Shown here in pieces: positions 16,198 to 24,110 of a stretch of 64,000 nt of DNA. The translations under genes and the position numbers were made by a program. Position 1 is the first letter of the stretch, and every line of letters starts with the position of its first letter. The notes under the pieces are model-generated. The model did no database searches. It was given only the letters and a program-made list of their open reading frames with translations, and was not told the origin of the DNA. The stretch is from Mucilaginibacter sp. cycad4 (GTDB lineage Bacteria; Bacteroidota; Bacteroidia; Sphingobacteriales; Sphingobacteriaceae), in NCBI RefSeq assembly GCF_034263275.1, contig NZ_CP139559.1, forward strand, positions 4,898,001-4,962,000. The letters are read 5' to 3'.

Positions 16198-17823
16198 ATG
16201 AGTTTTAAAACCCAGCTCAGTTCAATTTTTATTGATGAAAATAATATCCCCCCCGAATTTCAGATTGAAGAAGTACACCAGCGCGAATACCTGAGCGGTG
16301 GCGAAATGAAATCATGGACCGGTGAAGTAAGTGAAGTTTACTCGCCTATCGGTTTTTGGGCAGAGGACGGTACTTTTACCCGTAAGCTGATTGGCACCTA
16401 CCCGGTTTGCACCGAAAAAGAAGCTTTTGAAGCCCTGGATGCCGCCCTTGAAGCCTATGACAATGGCCGCGGCGAATGGCCCACCATGAGCATTGCCGAC
16501 CGTATTAAATGCATGGAGCACTTTATTTACAAAATGAGCGAACAGCGTACGCTGGTGGTAAAACTGCTGATGTGGGAAATAGGCAAATCATACGCCGATT
16601 CGGCTAAAGAATTTGACCGTACTATTGAATACATCAATGCCACCATCGACGCATTAAAAGATATCGACCGCCAGTCGTCACGCTTTGAAATGGCCGAAGG
16701 GTTGGTGGCCCAGGTCCGCCGTTCGCCCCTGGGTGTAGTGCTTTGCATGGGGCCATTTAATTACCCGCTAAACGAAACATTCACTACGCTGATCCCCGCG
16801 CTGATCATGGGGAACACCATTTTATTTAAACCGCCTAAACACGGTACACTGCTGCATTACCCATTGCTAAAAGCGTTCCAGGAATCATTCCCTAAAGGCG
16901 TAGTGAACACCATTTATGGCAGGGGCGCCGTGGTAACACCCGGGCTGATGTCATCGGGCAAGGTGAATGTGCTGGCTTTCATTGGATCAAGCAAAGTAGC
17001 AAATGATTTGAAAAAGCGTCACCCTAAAATTAATCGTTTAAGGGCTGTTTTAAGCCTGGATGCCAAGAACGCTGCCATCGTAACAAAACACGCAGACCTG
17101 CAGCAGGCCGTAAGCGAGTGTATTTTAGGTTCGCTATCATTTAACGGCCAGCGTTGTACTGCTATTAAAGTGATATTTGTACATAAAGCCGTTGCCGATG
17201 AGTTTTTAAAACTGTTAAGTGAGGCCGTTGCCAAACTTAAGTTCGGCCTGCCCTGGGAAAAAGACGTAAAACTTACCCCGCTCCCCGAACCTCATAAACC
17301 GGCTTACCTTACCGATATTGTAAATGACGCCTTAGACAACGGCGCAAAAGTGATTAACGACAACGGAGGTGAAACATCGGCTTCGTTCTTTTTCCCGGCC
17401 ATAGTTTACCCGGTTAATGAAAATATGAAACTGTACCGCGAAGAGCAATTTGGCCCGGTGATCCCGGTAATTCCTTTTGAGGATATTGAGGAGCCGATCA
17501 CTTACCAGATAGATTCACCGCATGGTATGCAGGTGAGTATTTTCAGTAATAATGCCAAAGAAATTTCGTCACTTATCGATCCCTTTGTGAATTTAGTGAG
17601 CCGCGTAAACATCAACAGTCAGTGCCAGCGCGGCCCGGATGTTTTTCCGTTCACCGGGCGCAAGGACAGTGCCGAGGGAACTCTTTCGGTACATGATGCT
17701 TTAAGATCGTTCTCAATCCGTTCGTTGGTAACTACCAAAATGACCGAAACCAATAAAAACATCATCAACGAAATTGTGAATGACAATAACTCCAATTTCC
17801 TGAGCACGAAGTTTATATTGTAG
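16198..17823 (+). CDS. NADP-dependent glyceraldehyde-3-phosphate dehydrogenase-like aldehyde dehydrogenase (GapN type)
   Basis: A 541-residue cytosolic member of the aldehyde dehydrogenase superfamily, closest in layout to the non-phosphorylating GapN group that oxidises glyceraldehyde 3-phosphate to 3-phosphoglycerate with NADP. The Rossmann block MGPFNYPLNETFTTLIPALI (184-203), the nucleophile Cys320 in FNGQRCTA and EEQFGPVIPV (about 419-428) are clear. The usual LELGGK block with the general-base glutamate, 34 residues before the cysteine, reads LSLDAKNA here, giving Ser286. I recall similar LDAKN forms in bacterial relatives, so it may be a subfamily trait. Substrate assignment is by family and not certain. 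Monocistronic. Confidence 0.8.
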   Translation: MSFKTQLSSIFIDENNIPPEFQIEEVHQREYLSGGEMKSWTGEVSEVYSPIGFWAEDGTFTRKLIGTYPVCTEKEAFEALDAALEAYDNGRGEWPTMSIADRIKCMEHFIYKMSEQRTLVVKLLMWEIGKSYADSAKEFDRTIEYINATIDALKDIDRQSSRFEMAEGLVAQVRRSPLGVVLCMGPFNYPLNETFTTLIPALIMGNTILFKPPKHGTLLHYPLLKAFQESFPKGVVNTIYGRGAVVTPGLMSSGKVNVLAFIGSSKVANDLKKRHPKINRLRAVLSLDAKNAAIVTKHADLQQAVSECILGSLSFNGQRCTAIKVIFVHKAVADEFLKLLSEAVAKLKFGLPWEKDVKLTPLPEPHKPAYLTDIVNDALDNGAKVINDNGGETSASFFFPAIVYPVNENMKLYREEQFGPVIPVIPFEDIEEPITYQIDSPHGMQVSIFSNNAKEISSLIDPFVNLVSRVNINSQCQRGPDVFPFTGRKDSAEGTLSVHDALRSFSIRSLVTTKMTETNKNIINEIVNDNNSNFLSTKFIL

Positions 17824-17934
17824 AAGCTGTGTTAGAACGTCATTGCTGGCAGGGCACCAGGATACCCTTTAAAAAAGAGTAATGATGTATAATTACATTT
17901 GACATGGGCAACCTGCCGCCATGTCATTATAAGA

Positions 17935-17988
17935 CACGAGGCAATCCCCGATTTACAGCCGCCCTGTAGGTTTGGAATTGCTTCGTGC
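17935..17988. repeat. Palindromic intergenic repeat (GCAATCCC type), copy 2
   Basis: ACACGAGGCAATCCCC (17935-17950) pairs imperfectly with GGAATTGCTTCGTGCC (17973-17988). A second inverted pair around the words GACATGGGC and GCCATGTCA (17901-17926) lies beside it. The whole 220-bp gap between gapN-like gene and M13 peptidase gene consists of such remnants; same family as 485-566. Confidence 0.6.
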
Positions 17989-18043
17989 CTGCTTATAACA
18001 TAATAAAATTTTGGCCATAAAGGGGCATGGCACATCATTACGT

Positions 18044-20098
18044 TTACCAAATCTTCACCCTTTTATCCGGGTCTATCCACATTTTATCGCCTTTTTTAAT
18101 ATGGAAAGCCTCATAAAACTCAGGCACATCGGTAAATGGGCCGTTAACCCTCATAAAACCCGGAGCGTGCTCATTGGTGAGGATCTGGCTTGAAAGCGAT
18201 TCCTTCCTATCCTGCGTCAGCCAGCCTAATGAGTATCCTAAAAAGTAGCGCTGTAACGGTGTTAATCCGTTAATGAGTTTACCCTCTTTATATTGCTGTG
18301 TTTTTTTGAACGCATCAAGACCTATTACAATGCCGCCAAGGTCGGCGATGTTTTCGCCCTGGGTGGCTTTGCCGTTTACATGCAAACCGTAAATGCTGTA
18401 ACCATTAAACTGGTCGATAAGCATTTTGGCACGCTGACTAAATTTTACTGAGTCCTGCGGTTTCCACCAGGCCTTCAGGTTTCCGGCAGCGTCAAACTGG
18501 CGGCCCTGGTCATCAAAACCGTGGGTCATTTCGTGGCCAATGGTCGAGGCAGCTGCATAGCCGTAAATAATGGCATCGTCAATATTCTCATCCTTGTAGC
18601 CCGGAATGGTAAAAATGCCGGCAGGCAATACAATTTCGTTGTTGGATGGGTTGTAGTAAGCGTTATAGGTTTGCGGTGTAATGTCCCACTCTGTACGGTC
18701 GACAGGTTTGCCCAACTTTGCTGCACTGAAATTATGCCACCACTCGTTTGCCCGCAAAACATTAAGGGCATATGGGCCGCGGTTGATCTCTAAGGTTGAA
18801 AAATCCTTCCATTTATCAGGGTAACCAACTTTAGGGACAACTTTTGATAATTTATAGTAAGCTTTCTCCTTGGTTTCAGGGCTCATCCAATCCAGCTTTT
18901 CAATATGCTCTTTAAAGCTGGTACGCATTTCTTCAACCAGTTTTACATAGCGCTCTTTTGTTTTTTCGGGAAAATATTCTTTTACGAAGATTTGCCCTAA
19001 TACCTCGCCCATCAAACCGTTTTCTGTATCCAGCACCCTTTTCCAGCGCGGAAGCTGGGCTGTGCTGCCATAGATCACCTTGTCATAAAACCGAAACACC
19101 TCCTGATCAAATGGTTTGCTCAGATATGGCCCAAAGGTGGTAATCAGGTTGTTGCGCAGGTAATTTTTCCAATCGTCTATAGTAAAAGTTTTTAGTGCTT
19201 TATTAAGTGCCCTGTAATACTCGGGCTGCCCTACAATTACGGTATCGGCATTTTTGTAATCCATCTTTTCAAAAGTGGATTTCCAGTCGATATCCGGGGC
19301 CAGCCTGCTCAGGGCAGCAAGCGTCATTTTGTTATAATTATGATAAGGATCTCGCAGATCTTCCAGCTTGCGGCTGCTATCGGCCAGGAAGGTTTCCAAC
19401 GAATAAGTTTTCTTTGCGGCGGTAATTGCTTTATCGGCAGATAAACCCGCCAGTTTAAACATCGCAGGCAGATATTTATTTTGATAGTCGGTACGGATGG
19501 CTACGCTATGCTCATCTTTATTAAAATAATAATCGCGGTTTGGCATACCAATGCCCGACTGGTATAAACCCAAAGCCATTTTTGCACTGTTTTTGGCATC
19601 CTGCCCCACATAAGCGCCGATAGGTTGTGTAACGCCGATTCTTTGCAAATGGGCAAACTCCTCAACCAGGTTTTTGATATCTGTTACCCGGTCAATTTTA
19701 TCCAGTTCATCCTTCAGCGGTGACAGGCCCTGCTTTTCTATGTTAACGGTATCCATCCCGCTGAAATAAAAATCGCCTATTTTTTGAGTGTTGCTGCCTT
19801 TGGCAGCACTGGCTTTAAGCGCGTCCTCGTTGATCTTCTTCATCTTGTCGCGCAGTTCTTCCTGCACAACATTGCCGATGCCCCATGAGGCGTACGCCGC
19901 CGGAATAGGATTTTTGCGCAGCCAGGTGCCGTTAGCATATTTAAAGAAGTCATCGCCAGGTTTTACAGTGGTGTCCATATTATGGATCACGGGGTCGCCG
20001 GCTTCGTAAGCTTTTGTTTTGTCGTTTTGGCTGCAGGCGCTAAGCAAAGTACCAAGCGCGGCGGCAATTATAGATAAGGACTGGGTTTTTCTGTTCAT
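18044..20098 (-). CDS. M13-family zinc metallopeptidase (neprilysin/PepO type), lipoprotein
   Basis: A 684-residue endopeptidase of the M13 family, which cleaves small peptides outside the cytoplasm. It has an N-terminal lipobox (LLSAC, Cys22), the long M13 N-terminal helical domain (about 40-420), zinc ligands in His522-Glu-Met-Thr-His526, the third ligand in Glu582-Asn-Ile-Ala-Asp586, and the C-terminal Cys-free end DPDKRVKIW. The NAYYNPSNNEIVLPAGI block (479-495) is diagnostic. Likely anchored in the periplasm or outer membrane. Confidence 0.93.
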   Translation of the reverse strand: MNRKTQSLSIIAAALGTLLSACSQNDKTKAYEAGDPVIHNMDTTVKPGDDFFKYANGTWLRKNPIPAAYASWGIGNVVQEELRDKMKKINEDALKASAAKGSNTQKIGDFYFSGMDTVNIEKQGLSPLKDELDKIDRVTDIKNLVEEFAHLQRIGVTQPIGAYVGQDAKNSAKMALGLYQSGIGMPNRDYYFNKDEHSVAIRTDYQNKYLPAMFKLAGLSADKAITAAKKTYSLETFLADSSRKLEDLRDPYHNYNKMTLAALSRLAPDIDWKSTFEKMDYKNADTVIVGQPEYYRALNKALKTFTIDDWKNYLRNNLITTFGPYLSKPFDQEVFRFYDKVIYGSTAQLPRWKRVLDTENGLMGEVLGQIFVKEYFPEKTKERYVKLVEEMRTSFKEHIEKLDWMSPETKEKAYYKLSKVVPKVGYPDKWKDFSTLEINRGPYALNVLRANEWWHNFSAAKLGKPVDRTEWDITPQTYNAYYNPSNNEIVLPAGIFTIPGYKDENIDDAIIYGYAAASTIGHEMTHGFDDQGRQFDAAGNLKAWWKPQDSVKFSQRAKMLIDQFNGYSIYGLHVNGKATQGENIADLGGIVIGLDAFKKTQQYKEGKLINGLTPLQRYFLGYSLGWLTQDRKESLSSQILTNEHAPGFMRVNGPFTDVPEFYEAFHIKKGDKMWIDPDKRVKIW

Positions 20099-20186
20099 TT
20101 TTTAGGTGTGTGTATGAATTAAAATACAACAACTGTATGGTAAAATAGAATTTAGGACAGCGTATTTTTTAAAATATGATAATTTA

Positions 20187-20426
20187 TTATATCTCCTGGA
20201 AAAAACCTGCTAAGGAAACGTTAAAATAATAACAAATTTTACGAAGTGTTTCCAACCTGATATCAATAATACCGGATTCGAGCCGGGCAATATTTATGTG
20301 CGTTTCGTTAAAAAACTTCTCCTGGGTAACCTGATTTTGCTTGCGTAAAGTTTTAATCTGCAAGGCAACTTTGCGTTTAAATGCGCTATCAGTGTTGTTA
20401 AGATATTCAAAATCAGTTAAAAGCAT
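20187..20426 (-). CDS. Xre-family helix-turn-helix regulator
   Basis: A 79-residue single-domain protein of the lambda Cro/Xre type: KRKVALQIKTLRKQNQVTQE (recognition region about 17-60) followed by IARLESGIIDIRLETLRKICYYFNVSLAGFFQEI. It has no sensor domain. The gene is isolated: 88 bp from the M13 gene start on the same strand and 408 bp from the next gene. A partner toxin gene was not found nearby, so an antitoxin role has no support. Confidence 0.82.
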   Translation of the reverse strand: MLLTDFEYLNNTDSAFKRKVALQIKTLRKQNQVTQEKFFNETHINIARLESGIIDIRLETLRKICYYFNVSLAGFFQEI

Positions 20427-20740
20427 GACTGGATCGGCTAATATGACACTTTGTATTTTTTACGTAAGCTAAATATAAAATAACATCATTACATTTTATA
20501 TGCAGATATTATTCTTTTATAAAAATGAGCGACTAACGTTTAAACATGAAATATTAATGCCACAATTTTATAATTATGGCAAAGGATTTGTATATAGATA
20601 TTCGCCCTGTATCATCTGTGAAAAAATAAAAGATTTAGTAACATCTACCTGTGAAAAATTAAATTGAATTCTCAGACGCCCAAGTTGAGATTTTTTGTTC
20701 TTTGTTTTGGGTTTAATCAATAGTTTAAATTAATTAGGGG
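20427..20740 (+). other. Gap of unknown content, possible small-RNA locus
   Basis: No convincing gene lies between the Xre gene and the terminator at 20741. A tiny frame at 20577 (17 codons, MAKDLYIDIRPVSSVKK) and a near direct repeat of CTGTGAAAAA (about 20618 and 20650) are the only structure. The plus-strand terminator that closes the stretch implies that something is transcribed here, but no clear promoter was identified. Confidence 0.3.
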
Positions 20741-20773
20741 AAAGGGAGCTTCAAAAAAAGCTCTCTTTTTTTG
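20741..20773 (+). terminator. Orphan plus-strand terminator
   Basis: Stem AAAGGGAGCTT (20741-20751) / AAGCTCTCTTT (20758-20768) with one G-U pair and a following T run. No annotated plus-strand gene ends here. Confidence 0.7.
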
Positions 20774-20775
20774 TT

Positions 20776-20811
20776 TATAAAAATTACTATGCATGCATAG
20801 TAATTTTTATA
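20776..20811. promoter_or_regulatory. Perfect 36-bp palindrome upstream of the acyl-CoA dehydrogenase gene
   Basis: All 18 base pairs match around the centre between 20793 and 20794 (core ACTATGCATGCATAGT), with no loop. It ends 23 bases before the chosen start codon, where a promoter would lie. The lack of a loop favours a dimeric-protein operator over an RNA hairpin. Which regulator binds is unknown. Confidence 0.55.
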
Positions 20812-20834
20812 TATTTATGCTTTTAATTATACCC

Positions 20835-21974
20835 ATGTATTTTGAACTGACCGAAGAACAAAAAATGATTCGCCAGGCTGCGCGTGATTTTGCGCAAACA
20901 GAATTAAAACCTGGTGTTATTGAACGCGACGAACTGCAAAAATTCCCCGCTGCGCAGGTTAAGAAACTTGGTGAGCTGGGTTTCCTGGGCATGATGGTAT
21001 CCCCTCAATATGGCGGTGCCGGTATGGATGCCATATCATATGTGCTGGTAATGGAGGAGCTTTCAAAAGTTGATGCATCAACCTCGGTAATTGTTTCCGT
21101 GAATAATTCGCTGGTATGCTACGGATTGGAGAAGTATGGCAGCGAAGAACAGAAGCAGAAATATTTGATGCCGCTGGCTAAAGGCGAATGCATTGGCGCT
21201 TTCTGTCTTTCGGAACCCGAGGCCGGCTCTGATGCTACATCGCAAAGCACCACAGCCATTGATATGGGTGATCATTACCTGCTTAATGGCACCAAAAACT
21301 GGATCACCAGTGGAGGCAGCGCATCTACCTACATTGTAATTGCCCAAACCAATGCGGAAAAAAAGCACCATGGTATTAATGCCTTTATTGTTGAAAAAGG
21401 AATGCCCGGCTTTACCGTTGGCCCTAAAGAAAACAAAATGGGCATACGAGGCTCGGACACCCACTCGCTGATGTTTGCCGACGTTAAAGTGCCTAAAGAG
21501 AACCGCATTGGCGACGACGGCTTTGGATTTAAGTTTGCCATGAACGTGTTGGATGGTGGCCGTATAGGTATTGCTTCACAAGCTTTAGGCATTGCTTCAG
21601 GTGCTTACGAACTGGCAGTGCAATATGCTAAGGAGCGCAAAACTTTTGGCAAATCACTTGCCGACCACCAGACTATCCAATTTAAGCTGGCCGATATGGC
21701 TACCGAAATTGAGGCAGCCCGTTTAATGTGCCTTAAAGCAGCCTGGTTTAAAGATCATGGAAAACCCTACGCCCAGGCATCATCAATGGCTAAACTATAC
21801 GCATCTGAAGTAGCTATGCGCACCACCACCGAAGCGGTGCAGATTCACGGGGGGTATGGTTATGTGAAGGAATATCACGTTGAGCGCCTGATGCGGGACG
21901 CCAAAATAACTCAGATTTATGAGGGAACGTCTGAAATTCAAAGAATTGTCATTTCGCGCGGATTGTTGAAATAA
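20835..21974 (+). CDS. Acyl-CoA dehydrogenase (short-chain/butyryl type)
   Basis: A 379-residue flavoprotein that forms the trans-2,3 double bond of acyl-CoA in beta-oxidation and passes electrons to ETF. N-terminal helical domain with FELTEEQKMIRQAARDFA, FAD-binding ACLSEPEAGSDA-like block (CLSEPEAGSDATS), and the C-terminal catalytic base Glu363 in IYEGTSEIQRI, which is the position used by short- and medium-chain enzymes. I chose the ATG at 20835 because the family start MYFELTEEQ begins there; the longer frame from 20793 begins inside the palindrome. Monocistronic. Confidence 0.93.
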   Translation: MYFELTEEQKMIRQAARDFAQTELKPGVIERDELQKFPAAQVKKLGELGFLGMMVSPQYGGAGMDAISYVLVMEELSKVDASTSVIVSVNNSLVCYGLEKYGSEEQKQKYLMPLAKGECIGAFCLSEPEAGSDATSQSTTAIDMGDHYLLNGTKNWITSGGSASTYIVIAQTNAEKKHHGINAFIVEKGMPGFTVGPKENKMGIRGSDTHSLMFADVKVPKENRIGDDGFGFKFAMNVLDGGRIGIASQALGIASGAYELAVQYAKERKTFGKSLADHQTIQFKLADMATEIEAARLMCLKAAWFKDHGKPYAQASSMAKLYASEVAMRTTTEAVQIHGGYGYVKEYHVERLMRDAKITQIYEGTSEIQRIVISRGLLK

Positions 21975-22031
21975 CAGCGCTGTTTTTATACCTTTGAAAG
22001 TATATAGATTAAGTAGACTATATATTTAAGT

Positions 22032-23273
22032 ATGACTTTCAAAAATATCGCGGCCGGTGTTTGCGGATTATTATTTCTGCAAACCGGCTTTGCTCAAACA
22101 AAACTCAAAACCGGTGTATGGCGCGCTGCGCTCAAAACCAAATCAGGTACCGAAATCCCTTTTAATTTCGAGGTTAACAATACAGGCGGCAAACAACAAT
22201 TAGCTATCATTAACGGTGCTGAGCATTTTAAGGTAACAGACGTTGCCACCAAAGGCGATTCGGTATTTATCCATATGCCGCTGTTCAATTCAGAATTTAA
22301 ACTGAAACTTAACGGAGATAGTCTTAACGGCAACTGGGTAAGGCACCTGGCGGATAATGATCTTCTTGTTCCGTTCAGCGCCCAGCCTAACACTTCATGG
22401 CGCTTTTTTAAAAATACTGAAAAACCGGCATTTAATATCGGCGGCCGCTGGTCGGCAGTGTTTGGTGAGGGCGAGGGCCGCGATACCACCGTCGGCGAAT
22501 TTAAACAGGATGGGAATAAACTTACCGGTACATTCCTAACTACCACCGGCGACTATCGTTTTTTAGAAGGAACGGTGAATGGCAATAAACTATACCTGTC
22601 AACTTTTGACGGAGGCCATGCCTATACCTTTACTGCTACTATAGGCGATGATAAAACCATTACCGATGGTAAATTTTATGCCGGCTATTCGGCAGTTCAA
22701 CCCTGGACTGCTGTAAAGGACGAAAACGCCCAACTGCCCGATGCATATTCGCTCACTTCATTAAAACCGGGGTATAAAAAAATAGCTTTCAGCTTTAAGG
22801 ACCTTGATAGCAAAACCGTTTCGCTTGATGATGCCCGGTTCAGGAACAAAGTGGTAATTGTGCAGATATTGGGTTCATGGTGCCCCAACTGTATGGACGA
22901 AACAGCCTATATGGTTAACTACTATAAAAAATATCACAATAAAGGTGTTGAGGTAATTGGCCTGGCTTATGAGCGTACCACCGATTTTGAAAAATCAAAG
23001 AAAGCGCTGCAGCAGGTAAAAGACAGGTTTAAAGTACCTTATTCGCTGTTGGTGACCGGCTATACCAGCGATAAAAAGCAAACCGCCCAAAGCCTGCCCA
23101 TGTTATCAAAAGTGGTTGGCTTCCCTACCACCATCATTATTGATAAAAACGGCGACGTACAAAAGATCCATACAGGTTTCAACGGCCCCGGAACAGGAGA
23201 TCATTATACCGAGTTTATCAGCGAGTTTGAAAAGCTGACGGATGATCTAATCCAGGCCCCCCCCGCCCCCTAA
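22032..23273 (+). CDS. TlpA-like thioredoxin-fold protein, secreted
   Basis: A 413-residue exported protein: signal peptide (1-21, QTGFAQ), a beta-rich N-terminal region (about 25-230) common to Bacteroidota TlpA/ResA-like proteins, and a thioredoxin domain (about 255-405) with Trp283-Cys284-Pro-Asn-Cys287 and a cis-Pro in GFPTTIIID. It is expected to reduce or exchange disulfides in the periplasm. The final residues APPAP and the TAA stop are encoded by a CCCCCTAAAGGGGG repeat, and the convergent ABC ATPase gene ends in the same five residues from an inverted copy. Confidence 0.88.
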   Translation: MTFKNIAAGVCGLLFLQTGFAQTKLKTGVWRAALKTKSGTEIPFNFEVNNTGGKQQLAIINGAEHFKVTDVATKGDSVFIHMPLFNSEFKLKLNGDSLNGNWVRHLADNDLLVPFSAQPNTSWRFFKNTEKPAFNIGGRWSAVFGEGEGRDTTVGEFKQDGNKLTGTFLTTTGDYRFLEGTVNGNKLYLSTFDGGHAYTFTATIGDDKTITDGKFYAGYSAVQPWTAVKDENAQLPDAYSLTSLKPGYKKIAFSFKDLDSKTVSLDDARFRNKVVIVQILGSWCPNCMDETAYMVNYYKKYHNKGVEVIGLAYERTTDFEKSKKALQQVKDRFKVPYSLLVTGYTSDKKQTAQSLPMLSKVVGFPTTIIIDKNGDVQKIHTGFNGPGTGDHYTEFISEFEKLTDDLIQAPPAP

Positions 23274-23279
23274 AGGGGG
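23266..23279 (+). repeat. CCCCCTAAAGGGGG repeat copy 2 (contains a stop codon)
   Basis: The TAA at 23271-23273 inside this palindrome is the stop codon of the TlpA-like gene, and the preceding GC-rich bases encode its last residues. It is the mirror image of copy 3 at 23386-23399. Confidence 0.9.
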
Positions 23280-23307
23280 TGCTTTTGATTTGCAGAGTTT
23301 CTATTCC

Positions 23308-23356
23308 CTTTCAAACAAAAACGCTTTGCCCTTGGCAAAGCGTTTTTGTTTGAAAG
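23308..23356. terminator. Bidirectional terminator with 22-bp perfect stem
   Basis: Arms 23308-23329 and 23335-23356 pair without mismatch around a 5-base loop (CCTTG). The T-rich and A-rich outer ends let it work in both directions between the convergent TlpA-like and ABC genes. Confidence 0.9.
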
Positions 23357-23385
23357 TCTCTGAAAAGGCCGTTTGCATATGGGCA

Positions 23386-23399
23386 CCCCCTTTAGGGGG
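23386..23399 (-). repeat. CCCCCTAAAGGGGG repeat copy 3 (contains a stop codon)
   Basis: Inverted copy of 23266-23279. Its TAA (23394-23392 on the minus strand) is the stop codon of the ABC ATPase gene. Confidence 0.9.
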
Positions 23400-24108
23400 C
23401 GGGGGGGGCGACCTCAACGCCAAAATACGCTTCCAACTCGTTTAACGTTGACGAGCTGGTTGCAATATCTTTAATGATCACACCTTTTTCCATCAGCAGG
23501 ATCCGGTCGCACACATCGGTGATGTGGTTAAGGTCATGGCTGGATACTATGGTGGTTACTCCTTTGTTTTTATTGAGGTCCTTCAACAGGTTTTTAAGCC
23601 TGAACTGGGTACTTGGGTCGATATTGGCGAAAGGTTCGTCCAGCATTAGAAGCTGAGGCTCCTGTAACAGACAGGCCGCTACACCAACTTTGCATTGGTT
23701 ACCTTTTGACAGGTCGCGGACGTACTTTCCTTTCTTCAGGATCTCGCCATTAAAAAAATCGGTTAGGCCAACCAACACCTCGTCAACATACGCGCGGTTA
23801 TGACTATGCAGCCCTCCTATAAAATAAAAATACTCTTCAGGCGTAAGGTAATCTATCAGGAAACCTTCGTCGAGATAGGCCGCGGTATAGTCCTTCCATT
23901 TTTCATGACCGGCTACAAGTTCATCGTTGGATAAGATCTCGCCGCTTTCGGCGCGAATGAGGTCGAGCACCATCCGGAACAGCGTGGTTTTGCCTGCACC
24001 GTTATTACCTACAAGACCAACGCTTTCGCCTTTGTTAATTTGCAGGGCAGGTACATCCACAACGGTAATCCCGTTATAAATTTTTTTAAGATTTCTTACT
24101 TCAATCAT
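23392..24108 (-). CDS. ABC transporter ATP-binding protein
   Basis: The 238-residue ATPase of an ABC exporter or permease complex. Walker A GNNGAGKTT (about 34-42), Q-loop region, signature LSKGNQCKVG (about 132-141, a variant of LSGGQ with Lys and Asn), Walker B LLMLDEPFANID (about 154-165) and switch His in VSSHD (about 187-191) are present. It lies two bases downstream of the DUF5687 permease gene and they form a two-gene operon. The last residues APPAP derive from an intergenic repeat. Confidence 0.93.
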   Translation of the reverse strand: MIEVRNLKKIYNGITVVDVPALQINKGESVGLVGNNGAGKTTLFRMVLDLIRAESGEILSNDELVAGHEKWKDYTAAYLDEGFLIDYLTPEEYFYFIGGLHSHNRAYVDEVLVGLTDFFNGEILKKGKYVRDLSKGNQCKVGVAACLLQEPQLLMLDEPFANIDPSTQFRLKNLLKDLNKNKGVTTIVSSHDLNHITDVCDRILLMEKGVIIKDIATSSSTLNELEAYFGVEVAPPAP

Positions 24109-24110
24109 GA

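Noticed and set aside
20187..20426. Toxin-antitoxin pair with the Xre protein as antitoxin
   Set aside because: No toxin-like gene lies on either side; the neighbours are a peptidase and an empty gap.
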